The notes below the pieces were generated by a model. It was not told the origin of the DNA. It saw nothing but the letters and a program-made list of their open reading frames with translations, and did not search any database. A stretch of DNA of 64,000 nucleotides, from the NCBI RefSeq assembly GCF_004514475.2, contig NZ_MYFO02000014.1, positions 53,699-117,698 on the forward strand, given 5' to 3'. Of the stretch, positions 7,304 to 16,671 are shown piece by piece; the first letter of the stretch is position 1, and the number at the start of each line of letters is the position of its first letter. This DNA is from Paenibacillus athensensis. Its GTDB lineage: Bacteria; Bacillota; Bacilli; Paenibacillales; NBRC-103111. The position numbers and the translations under genes were made by a program.

Positions 7304-8620
7304 TTAGTCGGCGTTTTGTTCGGCAGTCATCTGGTGAATGTACGCCGCAAGCGCCTTAACCTCGGCATCAGTGCCGGCAAAAGGAGGCATGACCGGACGC
7401 GCTTCGTTCATATGAGGGATAAAGGCTGCGATCGCCTCTTCGGTCCAGCCGGCCGTACGTACCGTCATGGCCCGGGAGCGCCGCACGCCGTCGATACTGT
7501 GACATACGATGCACTGCATGCGGAACAGCTCTTCTCCCGCTTGAATTTTGTTTTCTTCGGTAATCTCCTTGACAGAAGTAAATGGCGAGCTGACCAGCAT
7601 TCCTTCCTTGCGGAACGTGTCTACCTGCGATTTTAACACGCCATTGGCATACATGTAGTTGTATACAACATACGGCTTGCGAATATTTTCCCGCACAATT
7701 TCGAACTCAGCCAGCAGCATCAGCGAAAATAAAGCCGTAAATACCGTCAAGATTGCGGAAAATCTCGATTTGCCCTCCAGCAGCAACACACCAAGAACAA
7801 ACATCAGCACAAGACCCGTCATATTCACGAAATTAAACGTAAAATCGTTCATACCTGAGCCCCAGACCACCAGCGTTTTGGCTTTCTCCGGCAACGAATG
7901 CTGGTACCACACGCCGAACAGGAGCATCAACGGTACGGAAGCGATCAGCCATTTGCCGTACACCTTGAGCACGACATGACGGTCCCGTTCGTCCTTGACG
8001 AACCAGCGGTTGATTGGCGTCAGCAGCGCCACGCCCAGCGTAATGGCGGCAAAGGTGCGGAACAGCGTGGACGGCACCCAGGTTGGATTGAAAAACGCGC
8101 TCCAGAACGATAATGTCTCCACCCAGTTGCCCGGGTTAATTTGCGCTGCCAGAATGCCGGTAATCAACACCAGCGTAAACCACGACGCGACACATAAAGC
8201 GACACCTGTTCGCAAATGCCATTTTTTCTTGCTGCCGCTCCAGCGATCCCACGTGTAATAATACACCAGAATCAGAACGACCTCGGTAACAAACACCAGC
8301 CACTCCGTGAACCAGGCCCAATGAAAAATCCGCAGCAAAGAACCGATCGCATACGGCTCGATCACCGTGGTTGTAAACCAGATGCCCACCCCAGTCATCG
8401 CCCCGACCGTCGTCGTAATCATCAGAATCCATTTGCTCAGCCTGCGCGCAAAAGCTTCAAGCCGTTCATTTCCTTGCCGAACAGCGACAAATTCGATGGA
8501 TACCATCAGGATCGAGCCGCCAATCGCGACCGCATGATTGATCATGACATGCAACACAGCCATCATGCCAATCAGGTTCCCGTTGCCCAGCCATCCGAAA
8601 TCGATTGTCGGAAAACCCAT
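7304..8620 (-). CDS. CydA-like (bd superfamily) oxidase subunit with C-terminal cytochrome c domain
   Basis: This 438-residue protein has an N-terminal membrane domain of roughly eight helices with CydA-like features (HVMINHAVAIGGSILMVS; TTVGAMTGVGIWFTT; IFHWAWFTEW). A C-terminal cytochrome c domain carries CIVCH at about 370-374 and likely distal Met in MPPFAG. In classic quinol bd oxidases CydA has no heme c, so the fusion suggests electrons arrive from or pass to cytochrome c. The ATG at 8620 has GGGAG at best spacing; the GTG at 8629 is less likely. Its promoter carries the shared regulon element. Confidence 0.8.
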   Translation of the reverse strand: MGFPTIDFGWLGNGNLIGMMAVLHVMINHAVAIGGSILMVSIEFVAVRQGNERLEAFARRLSKWILMITTTVGAMTGVGIWFTTTVIEPYAIGSLLRIFHWAWFTEWLVFVTEVVLILVYYYTWDRWSGSKKKWHLRTGVALCVASWFTLVLITGILAAQINPGNWVETLSFWSAFFNPTWVPSTLFRTFAAITLGVALLTPINRWFVKDERDRHVVLKVYGKWLIASVPLMLLFGVWYQHSLPEKAKTLVVWGSGMNDFTFNFVNMTGLVLMFVLGVLLLEGKSRFSAILTVFTALFSLMLLAEFEIVRENIRKPYVVYNYMYANGVLKSQVDTFRKEGMLVSSPFTSVKEITEENKIQAGEELFRMQCIVCHSIDGVRRSRAMTVRTAGWTEEAIAAFIPHMNEARPVMPPFAGTDAEVKALAAYIHQMTAEQNAD

Positions 8621-8669
8621 TTCTTCCACTCCCTACTCTATAATCAGCAAGTCGGCGCCGACACACCTG

Positions 8670-8715
8670 ATTATAAAAGCCTGCGGCTTAGGAAGCATGA
8701 CCCCTTGGGGCTATC
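8670..8715 (-). promoter_or_regulatory. Promoter of the bd-like oxidase operon with regulon element
   Basis: The element ATGACCCCTTGGGGCTATC (8697-8715) lies exactly 21 bp from a minus-strand TATAAT -10 box (8670-8675). The outer half-sites (ATGACC and GCTAT) agree with the copies near ctaG and the kinase; the middle differs. Confidence 0.65.
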
Positions 8716-8746
8716 AATTTGAACGAAAAATGAACATCCACCTTGT

Positions 8747-9106
8747 TTACGTTATTGAATCGGCCCGCGGCAGCGAACGGTTCAGCAGCGCGCGCAGCCG
8801 CTTCAGCTCCTTTTTCATATCCTCGTTTTCCTTCCTTAACTCCTCATACAACAAACCAAACGGCGCAACGGCCTGCTCCGTCTGCTCCCGCAGGCTTTCG
8901 ATGCGAGTCCGAAGCTCCGGCTGCGAATACAAAAACGGCTTGGAAACGCCCGCTTCCAGCGCCACGGTGTTGAAATTGACCTTATACTGCTCTCTGGTCA
9001 GCTTATGAATCGCTGCTTCTGCTTTCAGATACGCCTCGCGCGTCTTCTGCTCGCTGAATTTGCGGATTCCCTCGGTATTCCGCTGCTGGCGTTGAGTGCG
9101 ATGCAT
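8747..9106 (-). CDS. DUF6262/TnpC-like small protein (Tn554-type accessory)
   Basis: This 119-residue basic protein has a helix-turn-helix-like N-terminal region (HKLTREQYKVNFNTVALEAGVSKPFLY) and a C-terminal coiled coil (ELRKENEDMKKELKRLRALL). This matches the family that includes TnpC of Tn554-like elements. GGAGG lies nine bases before the ATG at 9106. Normally it follows two tyrosine-recombinase genes, but none is adjacent here, so it is an orphan or a remnant of a lost element. Function in isolation is unknown. Confidence 0.7.
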   Translation of the reverse strand: MHRTQRQQRNTEGIRKFSEQKTREAYLKAEAAIHKLTREQYKVNFNTVALEAGVSKPFLYSQPELRTRIESLREQTEQAVAPFGLLYEELRKENEDMKKELKRLRALLNRSLPRADSIT

Positions 9107-9269
9107 CCTTGTTAACCTCCTCCGGCACACCGTTCCGTGTCGCCCTTCCTCTATCTGAACTTTATTATATCCCGTACCACCTCGATTAAAATGAGTAGAA
9201 AGAGTCAAAATACCTTGCTGACCATCTGTTTCAGGCAGGAACCCGCTTGAAACGGATCACCTCTACGCC

Positions 9270-9309
9270 AAAAAGGCAGCCTCGGCGACACAATGTCCGC
9301 AAGCTGCCT
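9270..9309 (-). terminator. Intrinsic terminator of the kdp operon
   Basis: The stem AGGCAGC / GCTGCCT with further partial pairing is followed on the minus strand by TTTTT, about 43 nt after the kdpE stop. Confidence 0.75.
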
Positions 9310-9351
9310 GTTCATCTGTTTTTCAATCAGCAATCATGAAGCTGGAGCCGC

Positions 9352-10053
9352 TTACGAAGGCAGCAAAAAACGATATCCGATACCCGGCTCAGTCTCAATA
9401 AACCTCGGCCGCATCGGATCCTCCTCCAGCTTTTTCCGCAAGTGTCCGATATAAATGCGCAGGTAGTGGCTGTCGGATTCGTGATGATGCGCGCCCCACA
9501 CCTGCTTTAGCAGCTGTTTGTGGGTAACCACCTTGCCGGCATGGGCAGCCAGCATTTTCAGCAAATCATACTCCGTGGGCGTAAGCTTGAGCCGCCTGCC
9601 TTCCAGCTCGACGATCCGCTGCGGTAAATCGATGGTCAACGGGCCGAAGCGCAGCACCGGCTCCGGCTCCGGCGAAGATGCATGACGCAACGCCACGCGA
9701 ATTCTTGCGAGCAGCTCGCCCATCCCGAACGGCTTGGTGACGTAGTCGTCCGCTCCCCCGTCCAACGCCGCGATTTTATCTTCCTCCCGCTCTCTGGCCG
9801 TCAAGACGATAATCGGCATGGCCGCCCACTCGCGAATCCGCTGCAGCACCTCCATTCCCGTCAAGCCCGGCAGACCGAGATCCAGCACGACCAGATCCGG
9901 GTGCGCGATACCGGCCTGATACAAGCCGTCCTCGCCGGACGCCGCTTCGATCACGTCAAATTGATGCGCCTGCAGCGTTACCTTCAGCAGCTTGCGAATT
10001 TGCGGCTCGTCATCGACAATCAAAATTCGCGCTCCATGCGCTGTCGTCATCAC
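9352..10053 (-). CDS. kdpE: KdpE response regulator
   Basis: This 233-residue OmpR-family regulator has a receiver domain (VDDEPQIRKLL, phospho-Asp in VVLDLGLPGLTG, Lys in TKPFGMGELLARIR) and winged helix (KLTPTEYDLLKMLAAHAGKVVTH...YIGHLRKKLEEDP), all characteristic of KdpE. It activates kdpFABC at low K+ or turgor. The start overlaps the kinase stop by four bases (ATGA), so they are translationally coupled. Direct repeats before kdpF are its probable target. Confidence 0.95.
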   Translation of the reverse strand: MMTTAHGARILIVDDEPQIRKLLKVTLQAHQFDVIEAASGEDGLYQAGIAHPDLVVLDLGLPGLTGMEVLQRIREWAAMPIIVLTAREREEDKIAALDGGADDYVTKPFGMGELLARIRVALRHASSPEPEPVLRFGPLTIDLPQRIVELEGRRLKLTPTEYDLLKMLAAHAGKVVTHKQLLKQVWGAHHHESDSHYLRIYIGHLRKKLEEDPMRPRFIETEPGIGYRFLLPS

Positions 10054-11636
10054 GTCGTCTCCTCCGTCTCCGACGGCGTTTCCGGCACGTCCGACGCAAC
10101 CGTGGGCAACGTGATCGTCATCGTCGCGCCTTGCCCCGCGTTGGATGCAGCGGTAATAAGGCCGCCGTGCGCCTCCACGATCCCTTTGCAGATCGCCAGC
10201 CCAAGACCCGTGCCCGGAATCCGCTTCGTGGCGACTGAGCGGTAGAACTTATCGAAAACCCGCTCCAGATCAGCCTCTGATATACCTATGCCGGTATCTT
10301 TAACAGCGATGCTCACGGCATGCTCCTCCTTGGTCACCGTTATTTCAATCGTACTGCCGTCCGGCGAATATTTGATGGCATTGCTGACCACATTGACCAG
10401 CACCTGCTCCAGCAGCACCTCGTCGCCGGGCAAATAAAGCGGCAGCTCGGGCAGCGCGACAACAATCCGGCGCTGCTGCTGAAGCTCCTTGACCTGAGCC
10501 AGCACCACGCCCAGCATGTCGCTGATATCGCACCATTTCTTGCGCAAGCGGAGCATGCCGCTCTCCAGCTGCACCATACCCAGCAAGTTCGTTACCAGCC
10601 GATTCATCCGCAAAGCGCCTTCCTTGATCGCGCCAAGCAGCTCCAGCCGGTCGTCTGCCGAGAACAGCCGATCGTTGTCGATCAAGCCGGTGGCAGAACC
10701 AATAATCGCAGCCAGTGGTGTACGCAGCTCATGCGACACGGAATCCAGCAACGCGGTGCGAATGCGCTCCGATTCCGCCGTCAGATGGGCCAGCTTGGCC
10801 TCCTCGCCCAGCTTCACCCGAGCTATCGCACTCGCCGCCAGCCCGCCGATCGCCTCCAGCAGCCGCATCGTCTCCGGCTCCACGCCGTTGCTCGGCTCCT
10901 GGCCGCCGCAACGGACAGCCAACACACCGTACACCTGCGCCTCCGTCTGCAGCGGAAGGTAGAGCCCGCGCGATTGACCAAGCGTTTGCGTGCCTCTTCC
11001 GGCCCGTTCGCCGTGCCGGTAAACCCACTTGGCGATAACGGCTTCGGGCTCTGTGGCCCCGCTGTTGCCTGTAAGGGGCCAGGATGCTACCGCCTGCAGG
11101 TCATCGGTGTCGTCCGGAACATAAATATCCACCTGCATATCGGTCGTATCCGCCGCCTGTCGCGCCATGCTCTCCAGCAAACCACGCAGATCGGTCATTG
11201 CTGTCATCTGTCGGCTGATCGCATACAGCGTTGCCGTCGTCGCTTCCCGCTGCCGGGCAAAATCACGCTGTCTCCGCAGGCGTGCGGCAAGCGTCGAGGT
11301 TAGCGCCGCCACGGCCAGATAAATCAGGAAAGACACCACGTAACGCAAGTCGGCTACCGTAAAGCTCCAATAAGGCGGTACAAAGAAAAAATCAAACGCC
11401 AGCACGCCGGACGCCGCAGCCGCAATCGACGGCCCGATGCCCCAATAAACCGCGCTCACCAGCACCGGAATCAAATACATCAACGCAATATTGACCAGAT
11501 CGAAAGCCAGTTCAAACCTGTGCAGGACAACGCTTAGTGCCGCTACGGCCGCAAATACCCCGCCGTAAGGCAACCAACTCGCCGGGAACGTCCTCCCGCG
11601 CCGTTTCACCGCTTCTTCTTGTTCCCTCATCTTCAT
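10050..11636 (-). CDS. kdpD: KdpD histidine-kinase half (split KdpD)
   Basis: This 528-residue protein starts directly with the four-helix membrane domain (DUF4118, about residues 20-115), then a GAF domain and histidine kinase core (SVSHELRTPLAAIIGS; NVVSNAIKYSPDG; DTGIGI; GTGLGLAI). It lacks the N-terminal KdpD domain, which is encoded separately just upstream. In E. coli all of these are one roughly 900-residue protein. It should autophosphorylate and act on KdpE, with the separate protein supplying ATP and ligand sensing. Confidence 0.93.
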   Translation of the reverse strand: MKMREQEEAVKRRGRTFPASWLPYGGVFAAVAALSVVLHRFELAFDLVNIALMYLIPVLVSAVYWGIGPSIAAAASGVLAFDFFFVPPYWSFTVADLRYVVSFLIYLAVAALTSTLAARLRRQRDFARQREATTATLYAISRQMTAMTDLRGLLESMARQAADTTDMQVDIYVPDDTDDLQAVASWPLTGNSGATEPEAVIAKWVYRHGERAGRGTQTLGQSRGLYLPLQTEAQVYGVLAVRCGGQEPSNGVEPETMRLLEAIGGLAASAIARVKLGEEAKLAHLTAESERIRTALLDSVSHELRTPLAAIIGSATGLIDNDRLFSADDRLELLGAIKEGALRMNRLVTNLLGMVQLESGMLRLRKKWCDISDMLGVVLAQVKELQQQRRIVVALPELPLYLPGDEVLLEQVLVNVVSNAIKYSPDGSTIEITVTKEEHAVSIAVKDTGIGISEADLERVFDKFYRSVATKRIPGTGLGLAICKGIVEAHGGLITAASNAGQGATMTITLPTVASDVPETPSETEETT

Positions 11637-11668
11637 CCCACCCGCTGCTGGCTCAACTCCTGCTCTTA

Positions 11669-13993
11669 TTATAATCCATTGCGGGGATCAAAATCTGCCA
11701 CAATCAACACATCGCGCTGCCGCGAGCGACGGATTAGCCGCTGGACGACCGAGCCCTGCCGCAATTGTCGCCATCGGGAGCGCTTGTCTTGGCCGATCAC
11801 CAGTTGCGTCGCTCCCGCTTCCTCGGCTTTGGCGGCAAGCACGTCGGCGATCATTCCGGCGTGCCGGGCCTGCGCGATGCCGAAGGTCCCGCCCAGACTG
11901 ACCGTCAGGCGTTCCAGCGCGTCCAGTCGCCGCCTCAGCTCCTCGGCAATGGCCGGTCCGACATGGACATATTGAACGTGCCAGGCGGCTTTCAGCCGAT
12001 AAGCAGTCCGAAAACCGCGCCGGATCAACCGCTCGGCATGCGGCGAATCGCTCACGCATATGAAAATCGACTCCAGCCGCCGCCACGGCCCCCGCAGCGA
12101 GCTTGTCCGTTCAAGCGACTCCAGTCGCTCATCCACATCATCTGCAATTTCCCGCAGCGCCAGCTCGCGCAAAGCAATCAGGTTGCCAACTTGAAAAAAA
12201 TGGCTTAATGCCTGCTCCACCTTGGCGTTCGCATAGATCTTCCCATCGCGCATCCGCTGACGCAGCGCCTCGGGGGCAACGTCGACCAACTGCACCTCGT
12301 CGGCCAGCTGCAGGACGCGGTCCGGGACCGTTTCCCGGACGCGAATGCCCGTAATGTGCTCAACCGCGTCGTTTAGGCTCTCCAGGTGCTGCACGTTCAG
12401 CGTCGTGATGACCGATATTCCGGCTTCCAGCAGCTCCAGCACATCCTCGTATCGTTTGCTATGTCGACTCCCCGGCACATTCGTATGCGCCAATTCGTCC
12501 ACCAGCACCACCTCGGGATGCTTGCTCACGATCGTTTCGGTATCCATCTCCTCCAGCATGACGCCCTGATAGACCGTCCGCTTGCGCGGAATGACCTCAA
12601 GCCGTCCGATCTGCGCGATCGTCTCCTTGCGATTGTGCGTTTCCAGCAATCCGATCTGCACATCGATGCCTTTGACAAGACCGTCATTGCCCTCGCGAAG
12701 CATCGTGTAAGTTTTGCCGACACCGGGAGCCGCCCCGAGATACACCTTCAACCGGCCCCGCCGGATCTGTCCGATACGGGCTTCCACCTCGACCTCGCCG
12801 AGCCGGCGGTAGCCGTCCCCCTCCGGGTCCGTAGCGAGCCGCGCGGGCAAAATGCGCTCGCCTTCGTGCTCGGCGCGATCCGCGACAAGAAAAACGTCGA
12901 TGTGCTTCGACGCCTTCATGATCGTGTTCACTACCGAGCCCTGCCACAGCTCCTGCCACCGGGTATGCTTGGTATGCCCCATCACAATGCGCGTCACCCG
13001 GCGCTCTGCGGCATAACGAAGCAGATCTGCAGCAAGGGAGCGGCGGCTCTTGAACGGCAGTTCCTCGAAGGCCCCGCCGATTTTGTCCACCAATTGGACC
13101 ATGCTCTGGCGAAATGCGGCCGCTTCCCAGGACAACGGCCAGCGCATGCGGCGAAACGTCACGACCATCAGCTCGCCGTTCAGCCGCTTGGCAATTTGTT
13201 GGCCTCTGCGCACATAGATCGAGCCGTTCCAATGATATTGCGTTGACACCAGAATGCGTTCCGCAGCACCCGACGGCCCGGTCAGCCCCTGCCGCTCGCG
13301 ATAGACGCGCAAGGATTCATGGACGCCATCGGCAACCAATCGCAGCGCCAGCTCGCGCAGCACACCGAGATTGCCCCGCTGAAAAACGGCCGGGTCCGGG
13401 CTGCCCTTCAGACGCCCCTCCGCCAGTCGCGTCAGAAGCGTTTCCGGCGTCACATCGATCAGCCGCACCTCATCGGCCAGCTCCAGTGTGTCGGACGGCA
13501 GCGAATAGTTGACTTCAACGCCGGTCAGCTTGTGCGCCAGCTCTGTGTAGCCCGCCAGCTCATACACATTGACCGTCGTAATCACACTGATACCCAGGCC
13601 CAACAGGAAACGAATATCCTCCAGCCTTGTCGGAAAGCGTGCGCCGGGACGGTTGCGATGGGCAAGATCGTCGACAAGCACCACCTCTGGATTGCACGCC
13701 AGCAGCGCATCCAGATTCAAATCCTTGTATTCGGCTCCGTTATTCCGCCAACGCAAGCTCGGCACCCGCTCCAGATCGCCCAACTGCTCGATGGTTTCCG
13801 GGCGCTGCAGGGTGGATACGGCGCAGATGACAACGTCAATGCCCATCTTGCGCAATTCATGGCCTTCCCGGAGCATATGGTACGTTTTACCGCTGCCGCT
13901 AACCGGACCGACGTAGACCTTTAACGTGCCGCGACGCAGCCGCAGGATCGATGCCAGCAGCTCCTCGGGCGTTTTTCTGCGAAACTCCTCCAT
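11669..13993 (-). CDS. Tandem-duplicated KdpD N-terminal sensor (KdpN-like)
   Basis: This 774-residue soluble protein consists of two complete copies of KdpD domain plus universal-stress-protein-like domain. Copy 1 has Walker A GPVSGSGKT (about 29-37) and VVLVDDLAHRN. Copy 2 has GAAPGVGKT (about 419-427) and VVLVDELAHTN. The USP parts end in GHTKHTRWQ and GQDKRSRWRQLRQGSVVQR. Separately encoded single-copy KdpD N-domains (KdpN) are known in relatives such as Alicyclobacillus; a head-to-tail duplicate is unusual. The USP regions are the known c-di-AMP-binding part of KdpD in firmicutes. The ATG at 13993 has GGAGG seven bases upstream. It has no kinase core. Confidence 0.9.
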   Translation of the reverse strand: MEEFRRKTPEELLASILRLRRGTLKVYVGPVSGSGKTYHMLREGHELRKMGIDVVICAVSTLQRPETIEQLGDLERVPSLRWRNNGAEYKDLNLDALLACNPEVVLVDDLAHRNRPGARFPTRLEDIRFLLGLGISVITTVNVYELAGYTELAHKLTGVEVNYSLPSDTLELADEVRLIDVTPETLLTRLAEGRLKGSPDPAVFQRGNLGVLRELALRLVADGVHESLRVYRERQGLTGPSGAAERILVSTQYHWNGSIYVRRGQQIAKRLNGELMVVTFRRMRWPLSWEAAAFRQSMVQLVDKIGGAFEELPFKSRRSLAADLLRYAAERRVTRIVMGHTKHTRWQELWQGSVVNTIMKASKHIDVFLVADRAEHEGERILPARLATDPEGDGYRRLGEVEVEARIGQIRRGRLKVYLGAAPGVGKTYTMLREGNDGLVKGIDVQIGLLETHNRKETIAQIGRLEVIPRKRTVYQGVMLEEMDTETIVSKHPEVVLVDELAHTNVPGSRHSKRYEDVLELLEAGISVITTLNVQHLESLNDAVEHITGIRVRETVPDRVLQLADEVQLVDVAPEALRQRMRDGKIYANAKVEQALSHFFQVGNLIALRELALREIADDVDERLESLERTSSLRGPWRRLESIFICVSDSPHAERLIRRGFRTAYRLKAAWHVQYVHVGPAIAEELRRRLDALERLTVSLGGTFGIAQARHAGMIADVLAAKAEEAGATQLVIGQDKRSRWRQLRQGSVVQRLIRRSRQRDVLIVADFDPRNGL

Positions 13994-14004
13994 CTCCATG
14001 CCTC

Positions 14005-14574
14005 CTACAAGCGGATTCGCTCCAGCAAAGCCAGATTCAGCGCAAGGACAGACACCCGCGGTTCTCCGAACAACCCCAACTGTCGGCCCTGCGTGCAACT
14101 GTCTATCAGCTCCATTAGCTCCTGCTCGCCAAGCCCGGTTTCCCGGCTGATCCGCAGCGCTTGGGCCTTGGCCGCCTCTGGCGACAGATCCGGGTCCAGA
14201 CCGGAGCCGGAGCCGGTCACCCAATCGGCCGGTATGCGCTCCAGCCCCGGATAAAGCTTGCGGAGCGCCTCCACCTGCGCCGCGATATCGTGCGCATACG
14301 CCTCCGACGCAACCGCCTTGTTGGAGCCCGCCGACGCCGCAGCGTTATACCCCGCGCTGGACGCCCGCGGATGGAACAGCTTCGGCGATTCCACGGCTTG
14401 CGCCAGCAGCGCCGAGCCGATGATAACGCCTTGGCGTTCAATCAGGCTGCCATTGGCCTGCCCGGGAAACAGCGCCTGCGCAGCTCCCGTGACGGCGAGC
14501 GGATACGCCGCCCCGCACAACACCATCAATACGAGCGTAACTCGTACGGAAATGCATATATTTGTCATCCCCAT
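14005..14574 (-). CDS. kdpC: KdpC, potassium-transporting ATPase subunit C
   Basis: This 189-residue protein has a single N-terminal membrane helix and the family signatures SLIERQGVIIGSALLAQ, FHPRASSAGYNAAASAGSN and PADWVTGSGSGLDPDLSP. It stabilises the KdpFABC complex and aids K+ binding at the outer side. It lies between kdpB and the KdpD sensor gene; the latter starts 11 nt after its stop. Confidence 0.97.
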   Translation of the reverse strand: MGMTNICISVRVTLVLMVLCGAAYPLAVTGAAQALFPGQANGSLIERQGVIIGSALLAQAVESPKLFHPRASSAGYNAAASAGSNKAVASEAYAHDIAAQVEALRKLYPGLERIPADWVTGSGSGLDPDLSPEAAKAQALRISRETGLGEQELMELIDSCTQGRQLGLFGEPRVSVLALNLALLERIRL

Positions 14575-14604
14575 CTCTCCTCCGCTTCCGTTATCCCCGT
14601 ATCC

Positions 14605-16644
14605 TCACACCAGTCCCAACCCCTGCAACGCCAGATCAATCGCCTTGATCCCGACAAACGGCACCATCACACCGCCGATCCCGAAAATGAGCACATTGCG
14701 AGCCAGCAGCCGATCCGCCGTCAGGGCGCGGTACTTAACGCCCTTCATTGCCACTGGAATCAGCAGCGGAATAATAATGGCATTAAATATTAACGCCGAC
14801 AATATCGCCGAATGCGGCGAAGCCAAATGCATCACGTTCAATGACTCCAGCTGCGGCAGCGCGGCAATGAACATCGCGGGAATAATGGCAAAATATTTGG
14901 CAATATCGTTGGCAATCGAAAAGGTAGTCAAAGCGCCGCGAGTCATCAGCAGCTGTTTGCCAATCGACACGACGGACAGCAGCTTCGTCGGATCGGAGTC
15001 CAGATCGATCATATTCGCAGCTTCCTTGGCCGCCATCGTGCCGGAATTCATCGCGAGCCCCACATCGGCCTGAGCGAGCGCCGGAGCGTCGTTCGTCCCG
15101 TCGCCGGTCATCGCGACCAGCTTGCCTTCCCGCTGCTCCTTGCGAATCGCGGCGATTTTGTCCTCCGGCTTCGCTTCGGCAATGAAATCGTCGACGCCCG
15201 CTTCCAGCGCAATTGTGGCCGCCGTCAGCGGATTGTCGCCGGTGCACATGACCGTCTTGATCCCCATCGCGCGCAGCTCGGCGAACCTGCCCTTCAGCCC
15301 CGGCTTCACCGTATCCTTCAAATAAATAACGCCGACGACGCGCGCGCCGACTGCAACTGCCAGCGGCGTTCCCCCTGCTTTGGCAATGCGTGCCGCGGCT
15401 TCGTCCACGTCGCCAGGCGCTTGGCCGCCAAGGGCCGCGACAAATTTCTTGATGGCGTCGACTGCACCCTTGCGGATCGTCGTGCCGTCCGGCAGGTTCA
15501 AGCCGGACATTCGCGTCTCGGCAGTAAACGCCACTGCTTCCGCCGCCGCATACTCGCCTTCCTCCCCCGATACGCCCAATCTGCCGGCCAGTTCGACAAT
15601 CGAACGCCCTTCCGGCGTCTCGTCCTTCACAGAAGCCTGAAACGCCGCCTGCGCCATTTCACCGACCGATCCCCCGCGCAGCGGAATGAATTCAGCAGCC
15701 ATCCGATTGCCGTAAGTGATCGTTCCCGTTTTGTCCAGAATCAACGTATCGATATCGCCAGCCGCCTCCACCGCTTTGCCGGACATCGCCAGCACATTGA
15801 ATCGGGTAACGCGGTCCATCCCGGCAATGCCAATAGCCGACAACAGCCCGCCGATCGTCGTCGGGATCAGACATACCAGCAAAGCGATCAGCGTCGAGAC
15901 ATCCAGCGCCACGTGCAGATACGAAGCTACCGGCACCAACGTGATGATGACAATGAGAAAAATAAGCGACAATCCAGCAAGCAACGTCGTCAGCGCAAGC
16001 TCGTTGGGCGTTTTTTGCCGCTTGGCCCCTTCCACGAGCGCGATCATACGGTCCAGGAACGATTCGCCCGGATCAGCCGTCACCTGGAACACAATGAAAT
16101 CGGAGACGACCCGCGTTCCCCCGGTAACCGAGGAACCATCTCCGCCCGCCTCTTTAATGACCGGCGCGGATTCGCCGGTGATGGCTGATTCGTCAATCGA
16201 AGCCACGCCTTCGATCATCTCCCCGTCGGCGGGGATCAGCTCTCCCGCCTCCACACGCACATTGTCGCCTTTTCTCAGCTCCGTAGAAGCAACGAAACAA
16301 ACTGAGCCGTCTTTGCGCACGAGTCGCGCCGTTGTGTCCGATTTAGTTTTTCGCAGCGTGTCCGCTTGCGCCTTGCCGCGGCCCTCCGCCAACGCTTCGG
16401 CGAAATTGGCAAATAATACCGTCAACAGCAAGATGATAAATACGGCGAAATTATAGCCCCGACTCGCATGCGCCGCCGTGAACAGATCGGGCCAGCAAAC
16501 CAGCAGCAGCGCAATGGCTGTACCCACCTCGACAATAAACATCACCGGATTCTTGATCATCACAGCAGGATTCAGCTTTTTGCAGGCATTCAGCAACGCT
16601 TGGGCCGCTATCGCCCGGGTTACAGCTTTGCGTTCAGATGACAT
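14605..16644 (-). CDS. kdpB: KdpB, P-type ATPase subunit
   Basis: This 679-residue P-type ATPase has the phosphorylation motif DKTGT (in [14 protein letters not shown]), actuator motif ITGESAPV and hinge [19 protein letters not shown], as in KdpB. Length is normal for the family. It powers K+ uptake through KdpA. It follows kdpA with a 27-nt gap in the operon. Confidence 0.98.
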   Translation of the reverse strand: MSSERKAVTRAIAAQALLNACKKLNPAVMIKNPVMFIVEVGTAIALLLVCWPDLFTAAHASRGYNFAVFIILLLTVLFANFAEALAEGRGKAQADTLRKTKSDTTARLVRKDGSVCFVASTELRKGDNVRVEAGELIPADGEMIEGVASIDESAITGESAPVIKEAGGDGSSVTGGTRVVSDFIVFQVTADPGESFLDRMIALVEGAKRQKTPNELALTTLLAGLSLIFLIVIITLVPVASYLHVALDVSTLIALLVCLIPTTIGGLLSAIGIAGMDRVTRFNVLAMSGKAVEAAGDIDTLILDKTGTITYGNRMAAEFIPLRGGSVGEMAQAAFQASVKDETPEGRSIVELAGRLGVSGEEGEYAAAEAVAFTAETRMSGLNLPDGTTIRKGAVDAIKKFVAALGGQAPGDVDEAAARIAKAGGTPLAVAVGARVVGVIYLKDTVKPGLKGRFAELRAMGIKTVMCTGDNPLTAATIALEAGVDDFIAEAKPEDKIAAIRKEQREGKLVAMTGDGTNDAPALAQADVGLAMNSGTMAAKEAANMIDLDSDPTKLLSVVSIGKQLLMTRGALTTFSIANDIAKYFAIIPAMFIAALPQLESLNVMHLASPHSAILSALIFNAIIIPLLIPVAMKGVKYRALTADRLLARNVLIFGIGGVMVPFVGIKAIDLALQGLGLV

Positions 16645-16671
16645 ATCAGGTCGTCCCCCTCTGACGCCGCT

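Noticed and set aside
13994..14224. Longer start for the duplicated KdpD-like protein within kdpC
   Set aside because: The extra residues are out-of-frame kdpC sequence; the ATG at 13993 has a well-placed GGAGG and begins at the true domain.
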